Notes: a model not told the origin generated them from the sequence alone. A stretch of 64,000 bases of DNA from Geitlerinema sp. PCC 7407 (GCF_000317045.1 NC_019703.1:2344501-2408500), one strand, 5' to 3'. Shown: positions 46,195-55,758, counted from the first letter of the stretch. Made by a program: numbers and translations.

Positions 46195-46609
46195 GGGAGA
46201 TTCAGGGAAGAAAGAACTGGAAGATAACAACAGTATTCTCTAGAATGCCCAGCAAGGGTGAGCACAATCTCACAAAGTTGTGAACTTGCATTTTAGAAGC
46301 TGGCATGGCGGAGATGAAGCATTAATAAGACGGATTTTTTGCTGCTTTCAAACAGGAATTCAAAGCATTATTAGCGCTTCAGCAGTAAATCCACGGAAAC
46401 ATCTCAAGCTTTCATCGCAAAATATTTTTATTTCTGGATCAAAGTTGGGCTTATTCCAGAACTTTGGCCAGTCCCAGCATTTCAGTACAGGCTTTTGGAT
46501 CAAGCGGGCAGAACATCGTCAGAAAATCTCTTGACTCTACAGCGGACTTGAGACTCTAGGATGGCTTCAACCTGTTCACCCAGCCGCTGTTCGAGCCGCT
46601 TAAACATCT
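46195..46609. other. Intergenic region, no supported gene
   Basis: A GTG-started 84-codon frame at 46280-46534 has no ribosome site or recognisable sequence and is discounted. Promoters for the divergent kinase and lipoprotein genes must lie here. Confidence 0.5.
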
Positions 46610-47500
46610 ATGAATCGTTTTTGGACCGCCGTTGTTCTGGTAACCACCCTAATTTTTTTGCAGAGCTGCACAAACTCCCCCAGCAGCCAGAAAGCCTCAC
46701 TTACTGCCAGCCATGATTCCGCTGAGCCAGCGCCGTCAGGGAGTCACAGCGAAGATCATAGTGAGGCCCATGGGAGTAACGCCCATGATGATGAGGTTCC
46801 CTCGCGATCGCCCCTCGCATCCTTGAGAGCAGAAGCCTTGGAGACAGATCAGCCAGCTGCTCTAGCCATTCATGTGCAAGACGCCGAAGGTCGTCCCGTT
46901 GAGCAGTTTGACACTTTTCAGGAGCAGTTGATGCACCTGATTCTCGTTAGCGACGATCTGCAGCACTCTCGCCACCTCCACCCCACCTATACCGGCAAGG
47001 GACACTTTGAGGTTGAGACTCGTTTTCCCCAGGGGGGCAGCTACACGCTCTTTAGCGACTACAAGCCCACGGGCCAAGCCGAAACCGTCTCGGTGCTGAA
47101 GGCCCAGGTCAAAGGCGATCGCCCGCCAGCCCCTACCCCAGACTGGACGCGCACCCAGTCCCTCGAAAATGCTGTGGTCAATCTGAGCTTCTCGGAAGAG
47201 TCTCTCCAGGCTGGCGAAGACGTCACTATCAAATTTGAGCTGCAAGATCCCCGCAGTCAGGAGCCCTTGAGCGATCTCCAGCCCTACTTAGGGGAAGCTG
47301 GACACTTGGTGATTGTCCAAGCCGCCGAAACCCTCACCCGTGATCACTATATCCACGCCCACGCTCTGCCAGACGCGCCGACCGGCCAGGTTCACTTTGC
47401 AACGCAGTTTCCTGAGCCGGGTCGCTATCGGCTTTGGGGACAATTTCAGCGAGACGGCCAGGTGATCACGGCAGGATTTTGGGTCAATGTCGCGCCCTAG
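46610..47500 (+). CDS. Putative lipoprotein with FixH/YtkA-like domain
   Basis: 296 residues. A signal peptide ends in a lipobox (TLIFLQSC, Cys20), followed by a His/Ser/Glu-rich linker (SHSEDHSEAHGSNAHDDE) that may bind metal. Two beta-sandwich parts follow: LMHLILVSDDLQHSRHLHPTYTGKGHFEVETRFPQGGSYTLFSDYKPTGQ and a similar GHLVIVQAAETLTRDHYIHAHALPDAP plus FATQFPEPGRYRLWGQFQRDGQVITAGFWVNV. This double layout resembles secreted YtkA/FixH-like proteins sometimes found near copper genes. Function unproven. Confidence 0.75.
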   Translation: MNRFWTAVVLVTTLIFLQSCTNSPSSQKASLTASHDSAEPAPSGSHSEDHSEAHGSNAHDDEVPSRSPLASLRAEALETDQPAALAIHVQDAEGRPVEQFDTFQEQLMHLILVSDDLQHSRHLHPTYTGKGHFEVETRFPQGGSYTLFSDYKPTGQAETVSVLKAQVKGDRPPAPTPDWTRTQSLENAVVNLSFSEESLQAGEDVTIKFELQDPRSQEPLSDLQPYLGEAGHLVIVQAAETLTRDHYIHAHALPDAPTGQVHFATQFPEPGRYRLWGQFQRDGQVITAGFWVNVAP

Positions 47501-47597
47501 GGGCTTTCGGCAGCTTTTCTAAAGGTCTGCACAAAGATATCAGCAAGATATCGGCAAAATATCAAGTTCAATCCACGTTTTGATTGAGGTGAAATTC

Positions 47598-47819
47598 ATG
47601 AGTCCTGCTTCCTTCACGGATCGTATGCCTCGCCTATCTCCTCGCGAGCGAGAGATCTTAACTCTCTTGGTTGAAGGACAAAGCAATACGGAAATCGCTG
47701 CTCAGCTCTATCTGAGTCTCAACACCATCAAAACTCACGTTCGCAGCATTTTAAATAAGTTCGGAGTGGATACACGGCTGCAAGTTGCCGTTTTGGCAGT
47801 GCGCAAGGGTCTTGTCTAG
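47598..47819 (+). CDS. Small LuxR-type HTH regulator without receiver domain
   Basis: 73 residues from the ATG at 47598 with GAGGTG upstream. LSPREREILTLLVEGQSNTEIAAQLYLSLNTIKTHVRSILNKFGVDTRLQVAVLAVRKGLV is a complete GerE/LuxR helix-turn-helix and little else. Stand-alone LuxR domains are common in cyanobacteria and may act as accessory DNA-binding proteins. It lies 97 bp after the lipoprotein gene, which it might regulate. Confidence 0.9.
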   Translation: MSPASFTDRMPRLSPREREILTLLVEGQSNTEIAAQLYLSLNTIKTHVRSILNKFGVDTRLQVAVLAVRKGLV

Positions 47820-47869
47820 GTGAGATATTCCTGTCACCCAAACAAGACAGCCACGCTCAATTCGAGGAT

Positions 47870-47913
47870 CAGCCTCTCTGCCAAAAGTGGCCTGTGAGAG
47901 GCTGAAGCCACTT
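47870..47913 (+). ncRNA. Candidate H-type pseudoknot downstream of the LuxR gene
   Basis: CAGCCTCT (47870-47877) pairs with AGAGGCTG (47897-47904), and AAGTGGC in the loop (47885-47891) pairs with GCCACTT after it (47907-47913). Interleaved 8- and 7-bp stems make a pseudoknot or two alternative hairpins. It is 50 bp after the LuxR gene and 118 bp before the next start. Confidence 0.4.
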
Positions 47914-48031
47914 CATTCTAGAGGTAAGAAATATACAAATAGCAGAGGATGACGCGATTAAAGTTTTTGGGTTAGTCTGGGTGCGAACTCTCAGGAGTTA
48001 GCCACAACTGAAGTATCCCAGGAGCAATGAC

Positions 48032-48760
48032 TTGATTCTTCTCTATACCCTTGCGCCTCAGTGGGGCATAGGCAGCATCAGTCCTGCCTGTCTCAAGCTA
48101 GAAACCTGGCTACGGATGACCAAGCTGACTTACCAAACGGCGATCGCCACGTTAGAAGATTTTGAAATTGCCCCCAAAGGGAAGCTTCCCTTTATCCGCT
48201 ATGGCGATCGCCTTTTTGGAGATTCAACGCTTATTATTGCCCTGCTCAAGCAGCAGGAAAGCGTAGATCTCGATCGCGATTTGACGGCCTCAGAGCGAGC
48301 AATTTCTGTCGCGTTTCGCCGCATGGTGAAAGAAAATCTCTACTGGGGAGGCGTCTATATTCGCTACTGCATCGAAGAAAACTGGCTAGCCTATCGGGAC
48401 ACGCTCAGGGAACTCGTCGGCCAGGGGCTGTCTGATCCAGAGTGGGAAGCGATCGCCCAAGGCATCTACGACTCAGTGCGATCGCAGCTAGAGGGCCACG
48501 GCCTGGGCCGCCACAGCGACGAAGAGATCGTCCAAATTATTTGTGAAGATATCCAAGCACTTTCAGACTTTTTGGGAGATAAACCTTTCTTTCTGGGCGA
48601 TCGGCCAACGACCTTAGATGCAACGGTTTACGGATATATTGCCAACTATATTCGGCCTCCCTATCAGAGTCCGATGGTTGATTTCGCGCTGGCGCGATCG
48701 AATCTTTGTCAGCACTGCGATCGCATGGCCGAGCAGTATTTTCCCGAACTTTTAGTTTGA
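48032..48760 (+). CDS. Glutathione S-transferase-like protein (metaxin/Fax type)
   Basis: 242 residues from a TTG at 48032 with AGGAG 8 nt upstream; no in-frame ATG gives a full domain. The N-terminal thioredoxin-like part (LYTLAPQWGIGSISPACLKLETWLRMTKLTYQT, APKGKLPFIRYGDRLFGDSTLIIALL) and C-terminal helices (FLGDKPFFLGDRPTTLDATVYGYIANYI) match the GST-like family related to metaxin and Failed-axon-connection proteins. The reaction is not known; they may not use glutathione. Confidence 0.87.
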   Translation: MILLYTLAPQWGIGSISPACLKLETWLRMTKLTYQTAIATLEDFEIAPKGKLPFIRYGDRLFGDSTLIIALLKQQESVDLDRDLTASERAISVAFRRMVKENLYWGGVYIRYCIEENWLAYRDTLRELVGQGLSDPEWEAIAQGIYDSVRSQLEGHGLGRHSDEEIVQIICEDIQALSDFLGDKPFFLGDRPTTLDATVYGYIANYIRPPYQSPMVDFALARSNLCQHCDRMAEQYFPELLV

Positions 48761-48778
48761 GCAGTGGGGCGATCGCTG

Positions 48779-49267
48779 ATGTCTCAACCCATGAATTTCT
48801 GGAAATTTATCGGTCTCTTTGGCCTATATGCTCTAGGGAGCTGGGGCCTCTTTATGGCTGCTGCTTTCACGATTGCTGGCGGTATTTTTTATCTCTTCTT
48901 GCTGGGGCCTTTTTATCTCCTGTGTTTAGCGCTGCTAATAGGGTGGTGTGTTGGGCGACAGCCCAAGCGCGTGAGATATCGGCGGCTGTGGCTGCTGCCC
49001 ATTGCGGCGATGCAGGTTCTGACGCTGCTGACGAGCCCTGCTAGCTGCTATGGGATCAAGCAGGGAAACGCTTGCTACTCGCTGCTCCAGTCCTGGATCA
49101 CGACCGAGAATCTACAAACGATGCAGGGAGGACCGCCCCACTGGACCCTATTTGAGGCGCTATTTCCCTGGAGCTTTTTGGCGTATGTCATCACCCTGAT
49201 TCTTTTCTTAGGAACCTTAAGAGTGGACAACTCGCCTGCTCCATCGTCGGAGAGCGATCGCCCATGA
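48779..49267 (+). CDS. Hypothetical membrane protein
   Basis: 162 residues from the ATG at 48779. Four likely helices (FIGLFGLYALGSWGLFMAAAF, GGIFYLFLLGPFYLLCLALLIGWCV, LWLLPIAAMQVLTLL, FLAYVITLILFLGTL) with Cys/Trp in a short loop (CYGIKQGNACYSLL). Ends ATGA-overlapping the next gene. Family not recognised. Confidence 0.7.
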   Translation: MSQPMNFWKFIGLFGLYALGSWGLFMAAAFTIAGGIFYLFLLGPFYLLCLALLIGWCVGRQPKRVRYRRLWLLPIAAMQVLTLLTSPASCYGIKQGNACYSLLQSWITTENLQTMQGGPPHWTLFEALFPWSFLAYVITLILFLGTLRVDNSPAPSSESDRP

Positions 49268-49794
49268 CGCATCCCCGGCCATCCAGAGGGCGGCCAACCA
49301 GCGTTTGGGTCACCCAGGCGCTATTGGTGGTCTGCATTGTTTCTACGATCTTGGCGATCGCCGCAGCGATCGCCGCCTGTTTTTTCACCGAGACTTCCCA
49401 GTGCAGAAGTCCAAGCGGGCAGTTACAGCTATTGCTGGTTTTGGGCCTCGGCATGATGATGGTTACGGCATTTCGAGGTCTACAGCATCGCAAGGCCTAT
49501 GGCCGCTGGCTCGGCGCTATTTTTCTTGTGCTGCTGATGCTGGGGGCGATCGCCGCCAATCGATCGCTACAGATGCTGTACGGCGCAACGGTGGGAGGAG
49601 ACATAGCGCTGAAGCCGCCCTACGGCGAGTGGCGGCGCGAAGGGCTCCTATACGAGACCTACTATGGTTACTCAAGCTACGGTCAACTGCTCTGGCAGAG
49701 CCTGCTCAATCTGGGATTTTGCCTGATTCCGGGCTGGATTGCGACGCGGCTGGTGTGGAGCCGCGCCGTACACCAATTTTTTAGGACGAAATAG
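49264..49794 (+). CDS. Hypothetical membrane protein, coupled to upstream gene
   Basis: 176 residues, start overlapping the preceding stop by 4 bp, so the two are an operon. Four predicted helices (WVTQALLVVCIVSTILAIAAAIAACFF, LQLLLVLGLGMMMVTAF, LGAIFLVLLMLGAIAAN, LLWQSLLNLGFCLIPGWIATRLVW). A Tyr-rich loop (YETYYGYSSYGQ) lies between the third and fourth. Family not recognised. Confidence 0.7.
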   Translation: MTHPRPSRGRPTSVWVTQALLVVCIVSTILAIAAAIAACFFTETSQCRSPSGQLQLLLVLGLGMMMVTAFRGLQHRKAYGRWLGAIFLVLLMLGAIAANRSLQMLYGATVGGDIALKPPYGEWRREGLLYETYYGYSSYGQLLWQSLLNLGFCLIPGWIATRLVWSRAVHQFFRTK

Positions 49795-49933
49795 GAGCGC
49801 TGCTGAAGGCGATCGCGTAAAGTCCCCTCTAGGAGCACAGATCTTGATTCTTGCGGGCTGACGCGCTACAAGCCAATGGACCAGCACAGCCCCCAAGCGC
49901 GATCGCCATAACAGGCACCTTCAGCCAGACCCT

Positions 49934-52837
49934 CTAAGCCTCCTGAGCTAAGAAGATCTGGCTATTGCTGACCCTGCTCTGGCTCAGAGGAATCTCGATC
50001 CAAAACTCCGCGCCATGGCCCGCTTGGGAGACGCAGCGAAGGCTACCCTGGTGCTTTTGCGTCACAATTTCATAGCTGATCGCCAATCCCATTCCTGTCC
50101 CTTTTCCGATGGGTTTGGTCGTGAAAAAGGGATCAAACAGCCTACTTTGCTGGGCTTCAGGAATCCCGTAGCCATTATCAGCTACCCGAATCACTACAGA
50201 GTGACTGTCTGTGAGTTCTGTGGTGATCGTGATAGTGGGATCAAAGTCTTTTTGGCTGCGGCGATCGTCCAAAGCATCCAGAGCGTTGCTGAGGATATTC
50301 ATAAAGACCTGGTTGAGCTGTCCAGCGTAGCACTCCACCATCGGCAGCGTCCCATAGTGCTTGATGACATTCACACAGTTTTGATCCGGTTTTGCCTTCA
50401 GACGATTGTGGAGAATCATCAGCGTGCTGTCGATTCCCTCGTGGATATTGACTGATTTCACCTCAGCTTCGTCCAGGCGCGAGAAGATCCGCAGGGATTT
50501 AACGATTTCGCGAATTCGCTCTGCCCCCATACGCATCGAGGCGAGCAGCTTTGGCAAATCCTCTGCCAAAAACTCTAGATCGCTTTCCTCCGCCGCAGAC
50601 TGGAGAGCCGTGGAGGGGTGATGGTGCTCTTCCTGATAGAGATGCAGCAGGTGTAGGAGATCTTCGGTATATCGCTCCGCGTGGTTGAGGTTGCCGTAGA
50701 TAAAGTTCACGGGGTTGTTGATTTCGTGGGCAACTCCAGCCACTAGCTGCCCCAGGCTCGACATTTTCTCAGTCTGGATGAGCTGCGCCTGGGTTTTGTG
50801 GAGGTCATCGAGGGCTCGCTTGAGCTGAGTTGCCTGATTGCGCAGGGTTTCTTCGGCGTGTTTTTGGTCGGTGATATCTCGCAGGATAACGATGTACTCC
50901 GGCCGCTTGGTGTTGGAGCGGTGAGAGACCGTCGCCTCGACAATGCGCGATCGCCCATCGGGCGTTTTGGCCTGGCTGAGCAGGTGCTCACTCTTGGCGT
51001 CCCACAGCAGCGGCGAGGCATCTAGATCAGGAATGTACTGACTCAGGCTTCCCCCCCAAAGCGCCTCGGCATTTTGCTGAAAAAGCGCCTGGGCAGCCGG
51101 ATTGCTTTGGGTGATCACACCTTCTTCATTGATGACCAAAATGCTGTCAGGAACAGTGTCGAGGGCCGTAATAAATAGGTTTTGAGCCTGCTCGCGCGCC
51201 TCGTCGATGGCGGCAACCTGAGGCAAGCTGGTCCAGCAGGCAATGGCGATCGCCACAAAGGCGATCGTCATCAGCAACACCACAAACAGCTCATTATTGT
51301 GGCGGCCCACGCCACCGTCGATGGCGGCTTTGACAGCCCAGCTCAGGGTGGCAGCGCCACACACCAACACCAGCAAAACGATCACCTGGACCGCCACAAA
51401 GTCCTGGAAAACGCCATCGCTCTGAAGGCGATCGCGCCGAATCCACCAGTTGGGATGGAGCCACGCCACCGAGAGGTGGCGACTCACAAGGTCAAGCGCC
51501 AGAATGCCGCCGGGAATCAAAATCCCTGCCAGCAGATCCATTTTGTCCCAGGCCCAGCCGCCGACCAAGGTCACCACCGCCAAGAAGGCAACAATGCCCA
51601 GCCAGCCCAGGGGCCATCGCACTTCGGGGCGATCGCGCCAGAGCCACAGCCCCAGCGCAAAGATCATCAGACTGATCAGCCACCCCGTCCCCGTCACCAC
51701 CACAATGTGCGTGACATCGCCAAATAGCAAAATCAGGCAGCCCACCAGCAGCCCCACCAGCAGGCTTGGGGCCAGCACGCCCCGCCGAGACACCACCGAA
51801 AAGACTGGCGACAGCGACCCATCTAGAGAAAGCTGGTACAGAATCCGGGGCGTATTTGAGACAGCCGTTGCATTATTCAGCAGGCAGCAGGACGTCAGCA
51901 GCAGCGTCACCAAGATCGACGTTCCCGATCCCCAAAAGGACTCCGCCGACCGCAAAACAATCTCAAAGATGCCCGCATTGGGATCCGTCTGGCCGGACAA
52001 TCGCATAATCACCCAGGCAGTCCCAACAAAAATCGGCGGGATCAGCCACGACGCAAAGGAAAGCGCCTTCAGAGTCTTGTGGGGATGGCGACTATCCGCC
52101 ACAAAGGAGGCCGCCGTTTCGCAGCCGGTCGTCAGCCACAGGGCAAAAAAGACCCACTTCGTCCAGTCCACAAAGGACAAAGTAGGCCAAACCAGCGATC
52201 CGAGATCGGCCGGCAGCAATCCCGGACTCTCCGGCGAAAGGGCCAGCCACAGTCCACCCTGAAGGCAAAACAACAGGGAAAATAGCACCGCTGGCACCAC
52301 GAAAAATAGGTGCAAAATCGCTAAAGCCCGGCTGCCTCCAAAGGCCAAAACATAGGGCAAGAGAGTAAAGCCGAGCTTGAGGACCAGGTCGGGACACTGG
52401 AGATTGAGCGGCACTAGGGTGCTCTGCACCAAGTCCGTCAAAACAATGGCGTTCATCGGAGCCGACGCCACCCAGGCCAGCCAGTAGCCGATGGCAGCAT
52501 AGGACCCGATCAAGGGCAGTCCTTCAAACAGACGAGCGGTGTAGTTCGCCCGCCCTCCGGACACTTCGGGCCAGCGCTCACCTAATTTTTGTACTTGGAG
52601 ATTAACGAAAATTCCGAGGATAGCCGCCGGGACGATCACCGCTGGTGTATTGCTACTCAGGGCGATCGCGATTAGCGGGATCGTAAAAAACCACGACAAA
52701 TGGCCGCTCAAACCAAAGCCCCAGGTCTCAGACGAGCTCATGCTTCGAGGCAATGTCTGATGGGGCTGGGGCTTTGGTTGCACATGAGCACCAAGCGCTG
52801 GCTCGGAAGTCAGGACCTTGAGGTGCGATCTATTCAT
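49934..52837 (-). CDS. APC-type permease fused to PAS and histidine kinase
   Basis: 967 residues. The first ~540 form an amino-acid/polyamine permease-like domain of about 12 helices, beginning WGFGLSGHLSWFFTIPLIAIALS, with GGRANYTARLFEGLPLIGSYAAIGYWLAW and SNTPRILYQLSLDGSLSPVFSVVSRRGVLAP, all APC features. A PAS domain (ALDTVPDSILVINEEGVITQSNPAAQALF to ILRDITDQK) and a coiled coil precede the kinase: His in [21 protein letters not shown] box QVFMNILSNALDAL, G1 DNGYGIP, F box DPFFTTK, G2 GKGTGMGLA. It resembles in logic the transporter-kinases such as CbrA, but uses an APC rather than an SSS domain. It probably senses substrate at the membrane. No response regulator is adjacent. Palindrome at 52901-52921 lies 63 bp upstream. 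Confidence 0.93.
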   Translation of the reverse strand: MNRSHLKVLTSEPALGAHVQPKPQPHQTLPRSMSSSETWGFGLSGHLSWFFTIPLIAIALSSNTPAVIVPAAILGIFVNLQVQKLGERWPEVSGGRANYTARLFEGLPLIGSYAAIGYWLAWVASAPMNAIVLTDLVQSTLVPLNLQCPDLVLKLGFTLLPYVLAFGGSRALAILHLFFVVPAVLFSLLFCLQGGLWLALSPESPGLLPADLGSLVWPTLSFVDWTKWVFFALWLTTGCETAASFVADSRHPHKTLKALSFASWLIPPIFVGTAWVIMRLSGQTDPNAGIFEIVLRSAESFWGSGTSILVTLLLTSCCLLNNATAVSNTPRILYQLSLDGSLSPVFSVVSRRGVLAPSLLVGLLVGCLILLFGDVTHIVVVTGTGWLISLMIFALGLWLWRDRPEVRWPLGWLGIVAFLAVVTLVGGWAWDKMDLLAGILIPGGILALDLVSRHLSVAWLHPNWWIRRDRLQSDGVFQDFVAVQVIVLLVLVCGAATLSWAVKAAIDGGVGRHNNELFVVLLMTIAFVAIAIACWTSLPQVAAIDEAREQAQNLFITALDTVPDSILVINEEGVITQSNPAAQALFQQNAEALWGGSLSQYIPDLDASPLLWDAKSEHLLSQAKTPDGRSRIVEATVSHRSNTKRPEYIVILRDITDQKHAEETLRNQATQLKRALDDLHKTQAQLIQTEKMSSLGQLVAGVAHEINNPVNFIYGNLNHAERYTEDLLHLLHLYQEEHHHPSTALQSAAEESDLEFLAEDLPKLLASMRMGAERIREIVKSLRIFSRLDEAEVKSVNIHEGIDSTLMILHNRLKAKPDQNCVNVIKHYGTLPMVECYAGQLNQVFMNILSNALDALDDRRSQKDFDPTITITTELTDSHSVVIRVADNGYGIPEAQQSRLFDPFFTTKPIGKGTGMGLAISYEIVTQKHQGSLRCVSQAGHGAEFWIEIPLSQSRVSNSQIFLAQEA

Positions 52838-52900
52838 GTCATCAACAGGGGCAAGGCATGAGCCGATTTTAGACCCAGAATAGTGGAGATTAACGATTGT

Positions 52901-52921
52901 TTACGCTCTCAGAGAGCGTAA
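52901..52921. promoter_or_regulatory. 21-bp perfect palindrome upstream of the permease-kinase
   Basis: Arms TTACGCTCTC and GAGAGCGTAA flank a single A. At 64 bp from the start codon it is well placed as an operator; followed by no T-run in either direction. It is the most regular dyad in the window outside terminators. Confidence 0.6.
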
Positions 52922-53676
52922 TGCTCGATCGCTTAACTTCCAGTGGGATTCAGCTCATTTTTTTGGGGAATCACTCGATATCAGATATTACTTGAAACCG
53001 CTTTCTAGCAGGCCCGTGCAAACACGCAACCTCTTTAAAATTTCCTTTCTCTACCAGAATTTACGCCATTCAGCTGACTCTAGTCAGGTTTATACAGACA
53101 GCCAGATCTTGATCGCTGCTGATTTTTCTTTCGGATTCAGTTTATTTGGAGTCAGAAGGGCTGAGTCTTTTAGAGAGAGAACGAATAAGCTTTAAGAAAC
53201 TCGAATTATGAATAATATGTTTTTAATACGCTATTTTTGTTAGCGATATTTAGGCTTTTAAGAAATTTTTTTCATAGAATTAATATGCCATTCAATTCAA
53301 ATTCAAGACGTCGATTTTCTGCTTATATACATCACCTGAATTTGTTTTTTGATGAAAACTGATCCAGTTTGAGTCTCTAGAGCGAAGTTACGGACTCTCC
53401 ATTTTTGGATCGGGATTCATGCACCTACTGGATCTATGAGTTAAAAAAAATACATTCACTGCTGGCTTTTTACTTACAAATCTTCTGGGGCAGCGGCGAT
53501 CGCCCGCTCACTAAAGACCCCCGGCGATCGCGCCGCAGAGACCCTTGAACAGTCGGCGATCGCTCACTGCTGGCAGCTGAGGGAGGCCCCAGGGAGTCTG
53601 CTAGGATAGAGTGTCTCGGGCCATCGCGGCCCTGAGTTTCAAACGGTTTGTGTTCCTAATCAGCAGCATCCCGACC
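52922..53676. other. Intergenic region, AT-rich then HIP1-rich
   Basis: No gene supported. 52,990-53,460 is AT-rich with short unremarkable ORFs; 53,490-53,570 holds several GGCGATCGC copies close together. Confidence 0.5.
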
Positions 53677-53898
53677 ATGGCCCTGAGCAAAGAAGAGGCA
53701 AAACAACTCTTTGAACGACTCATTTTTGATGACGCGAAGCCGCGCGACTGGGTCGAAGACGTCTGGAGTCTCAGCCCGATGCTCGGCGACAGCGCTGCCA
53801 AGCTGCTCGATGCTTTTGATGCGCTGATCGAGTGCTGCTCCGAAGAAAAGCTCGACAACCTGCTTCAGGGTCTCTACCAAGATCGTCTGGACCTCTAG
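53677..53898 (+). CDS. Small conserved hypothetical
   Basis: 73 residues from the ATG at 53677 (MALSKEEAKQLFERLIFDDAKPRDWVEDVWSL); a start at 53611 would add 22 hydrophobic residues and is less likely. Acidic and helical, with an adjacent Cys pair (IECCSEEKLDN). Cytoplasmic. Family not recognised. Confidence 0.65.
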   Translation: MALSKEEAKQLFERLIFDDAKPRDWVEDVWSLSPMLGDSAAKLLDAFDALIECCSEEKLDNLLQGLYQDRLDL

Positions 53899-53963
53899 GC
53901 GATCGCCCCCTTGGGCACCCCAGCCTTCTCTAGGGCGATCGCCCGCACGCTATCGCCAGCGCT

Positions 53964-54368
53964 TCACGAATCGATCAGATTGGCAATTTCAGCGTGCATG
54001 AAGGCAATATCTGGGGATGCCTGGATCGCCTGATGATAGCGATCGCCCCCAGCATCTCCTTCGGAGAGCGTCACCAGCGATCGCGCCGCCGCCAACAGCC
54101 GCGTCGCCTCCTCCAGGGTCATCGGTTCTTTGGTGCTCAGGGCCTCATCGATTTCCACAATGAACTGAGAAAACGGCCGCAGCCAGCCGAACCATTCATG
54201 GCTAATCACGAGGTTAAAAAAGTCTCCCCGCGACTGAATCTGGCCATACTGGCGCTCGTAGGCAATCTTTTCGTGATCGAGCAGGGCCTTGTGGAGCCGC
54301 AGCAACGACGTGCGCACCTGCCGGAGACGCTGAAACGGTAAGTCCAAGGAGTGAGAGTTGGAAGACAT
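53964..54368 (-). CDS. Conserved hypothetical, helical
   Basis: 134 residues. LRQVRTSLLRLHKALLDHEKIAYERQYGQIQSRGDFFNLVISHEWFGWLRPFSQFIVEIDEAL is a long amphipathic helical region with conserved-looking Trp/Phe positions, typical of a small all-alpha domain seen in varied bacteria. No catalytic motif visible. It lies downstream of dapL by about 150 bp on the same strand. Confidence 0.7.
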   Translation of the reverse strand: MSSNSHSLDLPFQRLRQVRTSLLRLHKALLDHEKIAYERQYGQIQSRGDFFNLVISHEWFGWLRPFSQFIVEIDEALSTKEPMTLEEATRLLAAARSLVTLSEGDAGGDRYHQAIQASPDIAFMHAEIANLIDS

Positions 54369-54522
54369 GAATCACCGCAAAAATCACACTAACTCTATCT
54401 TGGCAACCTCTAACCAAGACTGCCGCTGAAGAGAACCAGCCGAAGGGTCAGCCCCAAAGCGACTAACCCTTCGAGCCGCCAAGCATTGCTAGCCAATGGG
54501 TTATCCAACCCAGGCCCGAGCG

Positions 54523-55758
54523 CTAGGCTTTGAACTTCTCGGTGATACGGCGCATTGCTTCTTCCACATTCTCGCGGCTGTTGAAGGCAGAAATGCGGAA
54601 GTATCCTTCGCCAGCAGCCCCGAAGCCAGAACCCGGCGTGCCGACGACGTTGCAGGTTTGCAGCAGCTTGTCGAAGAAGTCCCAGCTCGAGAGACCATTG
54701 GGCGTCTGGACCCACACATAGGGCGCATTGACGCCGCCATAGACCTTGAGACCTGCGGCGGTGAGCTGCTCTCGGATGATTTTGGCGTTCTCCAGATAGA
54801 AGCTGATCAGCGCCTGGGTTTGGGCCTGACCGGCTTCAGAGTAGACGGCTTCAGCGCCGCGCTGCACCACGTAGGAGACCCCGTTGAACTTGGTCGACTG
54901 GCGGCGGTTCCACAGCTTCCACAGCTCGACATCGGAGCCGTCAGCGGCCTTGGCCGTCAGAGTCTTGGGGACGACGGTGAGGGCGCAGCGGGTGCCGGTA
55001 AAGCCAGCGTTCTTGGAGAAGGAGCGAAACTCGATGGCGCACTCCCGCGCTCCCTCGATCTCGTAGATCGAGTGGGGGATGGCCGGATCGGTGATAAAGG
55101 CTTCGTAGGCCGCATCAAAGAGAATGATGGAGCCGTGGGTGCGAGCATAGTCGACCCAGGCTTGCAGGTGCTCCTTGGTGGCAACTGCGCCCGTGGGGTT
55201 GTTGGGGAAGCACAGATAGATCAGATCAACCTTCTCGCTGGGGATCTGAGCGGTGAAGTCGTTATCGGCGCTGATGGGCAGATAGACAAAGCCCTCGTAC
55301 TCGCCGCGATCGTTGGCGGGGCCGGTGTGGCCAGCCATCACGTTGGTGTCGACGTAGACCGGGTAAACGGGGTCCGTGACGGCAATTTTGTTGTCCTTGC
55401 CGAAGATGTCGAGGATGTTGCCGGTGTCGCACTTGGAGCCGTCAGAGATGAAGATCTCGGAGGCGTCGATGTCGCAGCCGCGGGACTGGAAGTCGTGGGC
55501 CGCGATTTTTTCGCGCAGCCAGGCGTAGCCCTGCTCAGGACCGTAGCCCTTGAAGGTGCTGCGATCGCCCATGTCTTCGACCGCTTGGATCATGGCGGTG
55601 CGACAAGCCTCGGGGAGGGGCTCGGTCACATCACCAATGCCGAGGCGAATGATTTTGGCATCGGGGTTGGCCTCGGCGAAGGCGTTGACTCGCCGCGCGA
55701 TTTCCGGAAACAGGTAGCCCGCTTTGAGCTTGAGGTAATGATCGTTGATGGTCGCCAT
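54523..55758 (-). CDS. dapL: LL-diaminopimelate aminotransferase
   Basis: 411 residues of fold-type I PLP aminotransferase. The N-terminus [81 protein letters not shown] and the lysine segment [16 protein letters not shown] identify DapL. It converts tetrahydrodipicolinate directly to LL-diaminopimelate with glutamate as donor, the route for lysine and peptidoglycan in cyanobacteria and plants. Complete and apparently transcribed alone. Confidence 0.97.
   Translation of the reverse strand: MATINDHYLKLKAGYLFPEIARRVNAFAEANPDAKIIRLGIGDVTEPLPEACRTAMIQAVEDMGDRSTFKGYGPEQGYAWLREKIAAHDFQSRGCDIDASEIFISDGSKCDTGNILDIFGKDNKIAVTDPVYPVYVDTNVMAGHTGPANDRGEYEGFVYLPISADNDFTAQIPSEKVDLIYLCFPNNPTGAVATKEHLQAWVDYARTHGSIILFDAAYEAFITDPAIPHSIYEIEGARECAIEFRSFSKNAGFTGTRCALTVVPKTLTAKAADGSDVELWKLWNRRQSTKFNGVSYVVQRGAEAVYSEAGQAQTQALISFYLENAKIIREQLTAAGLKVYGGVNAPYVWVQTPNGLSSWDFFDKLLQTCNVVGTPGSGFGAAGEGYFRISAFNSRENVEEAMRRITEKFKA

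Noticed and set aside
46280-46534. 84-codon + strand ORF
   Set aside because: GTG start without ribosome site, no recognisable sequence, lies in a promoter-containing gap.
53490-53570. Cluster of GGCGATCGC as a special element
   Set aside because: HIP1 octamers are dense across the whole window, so a local cluster is expected by chance.
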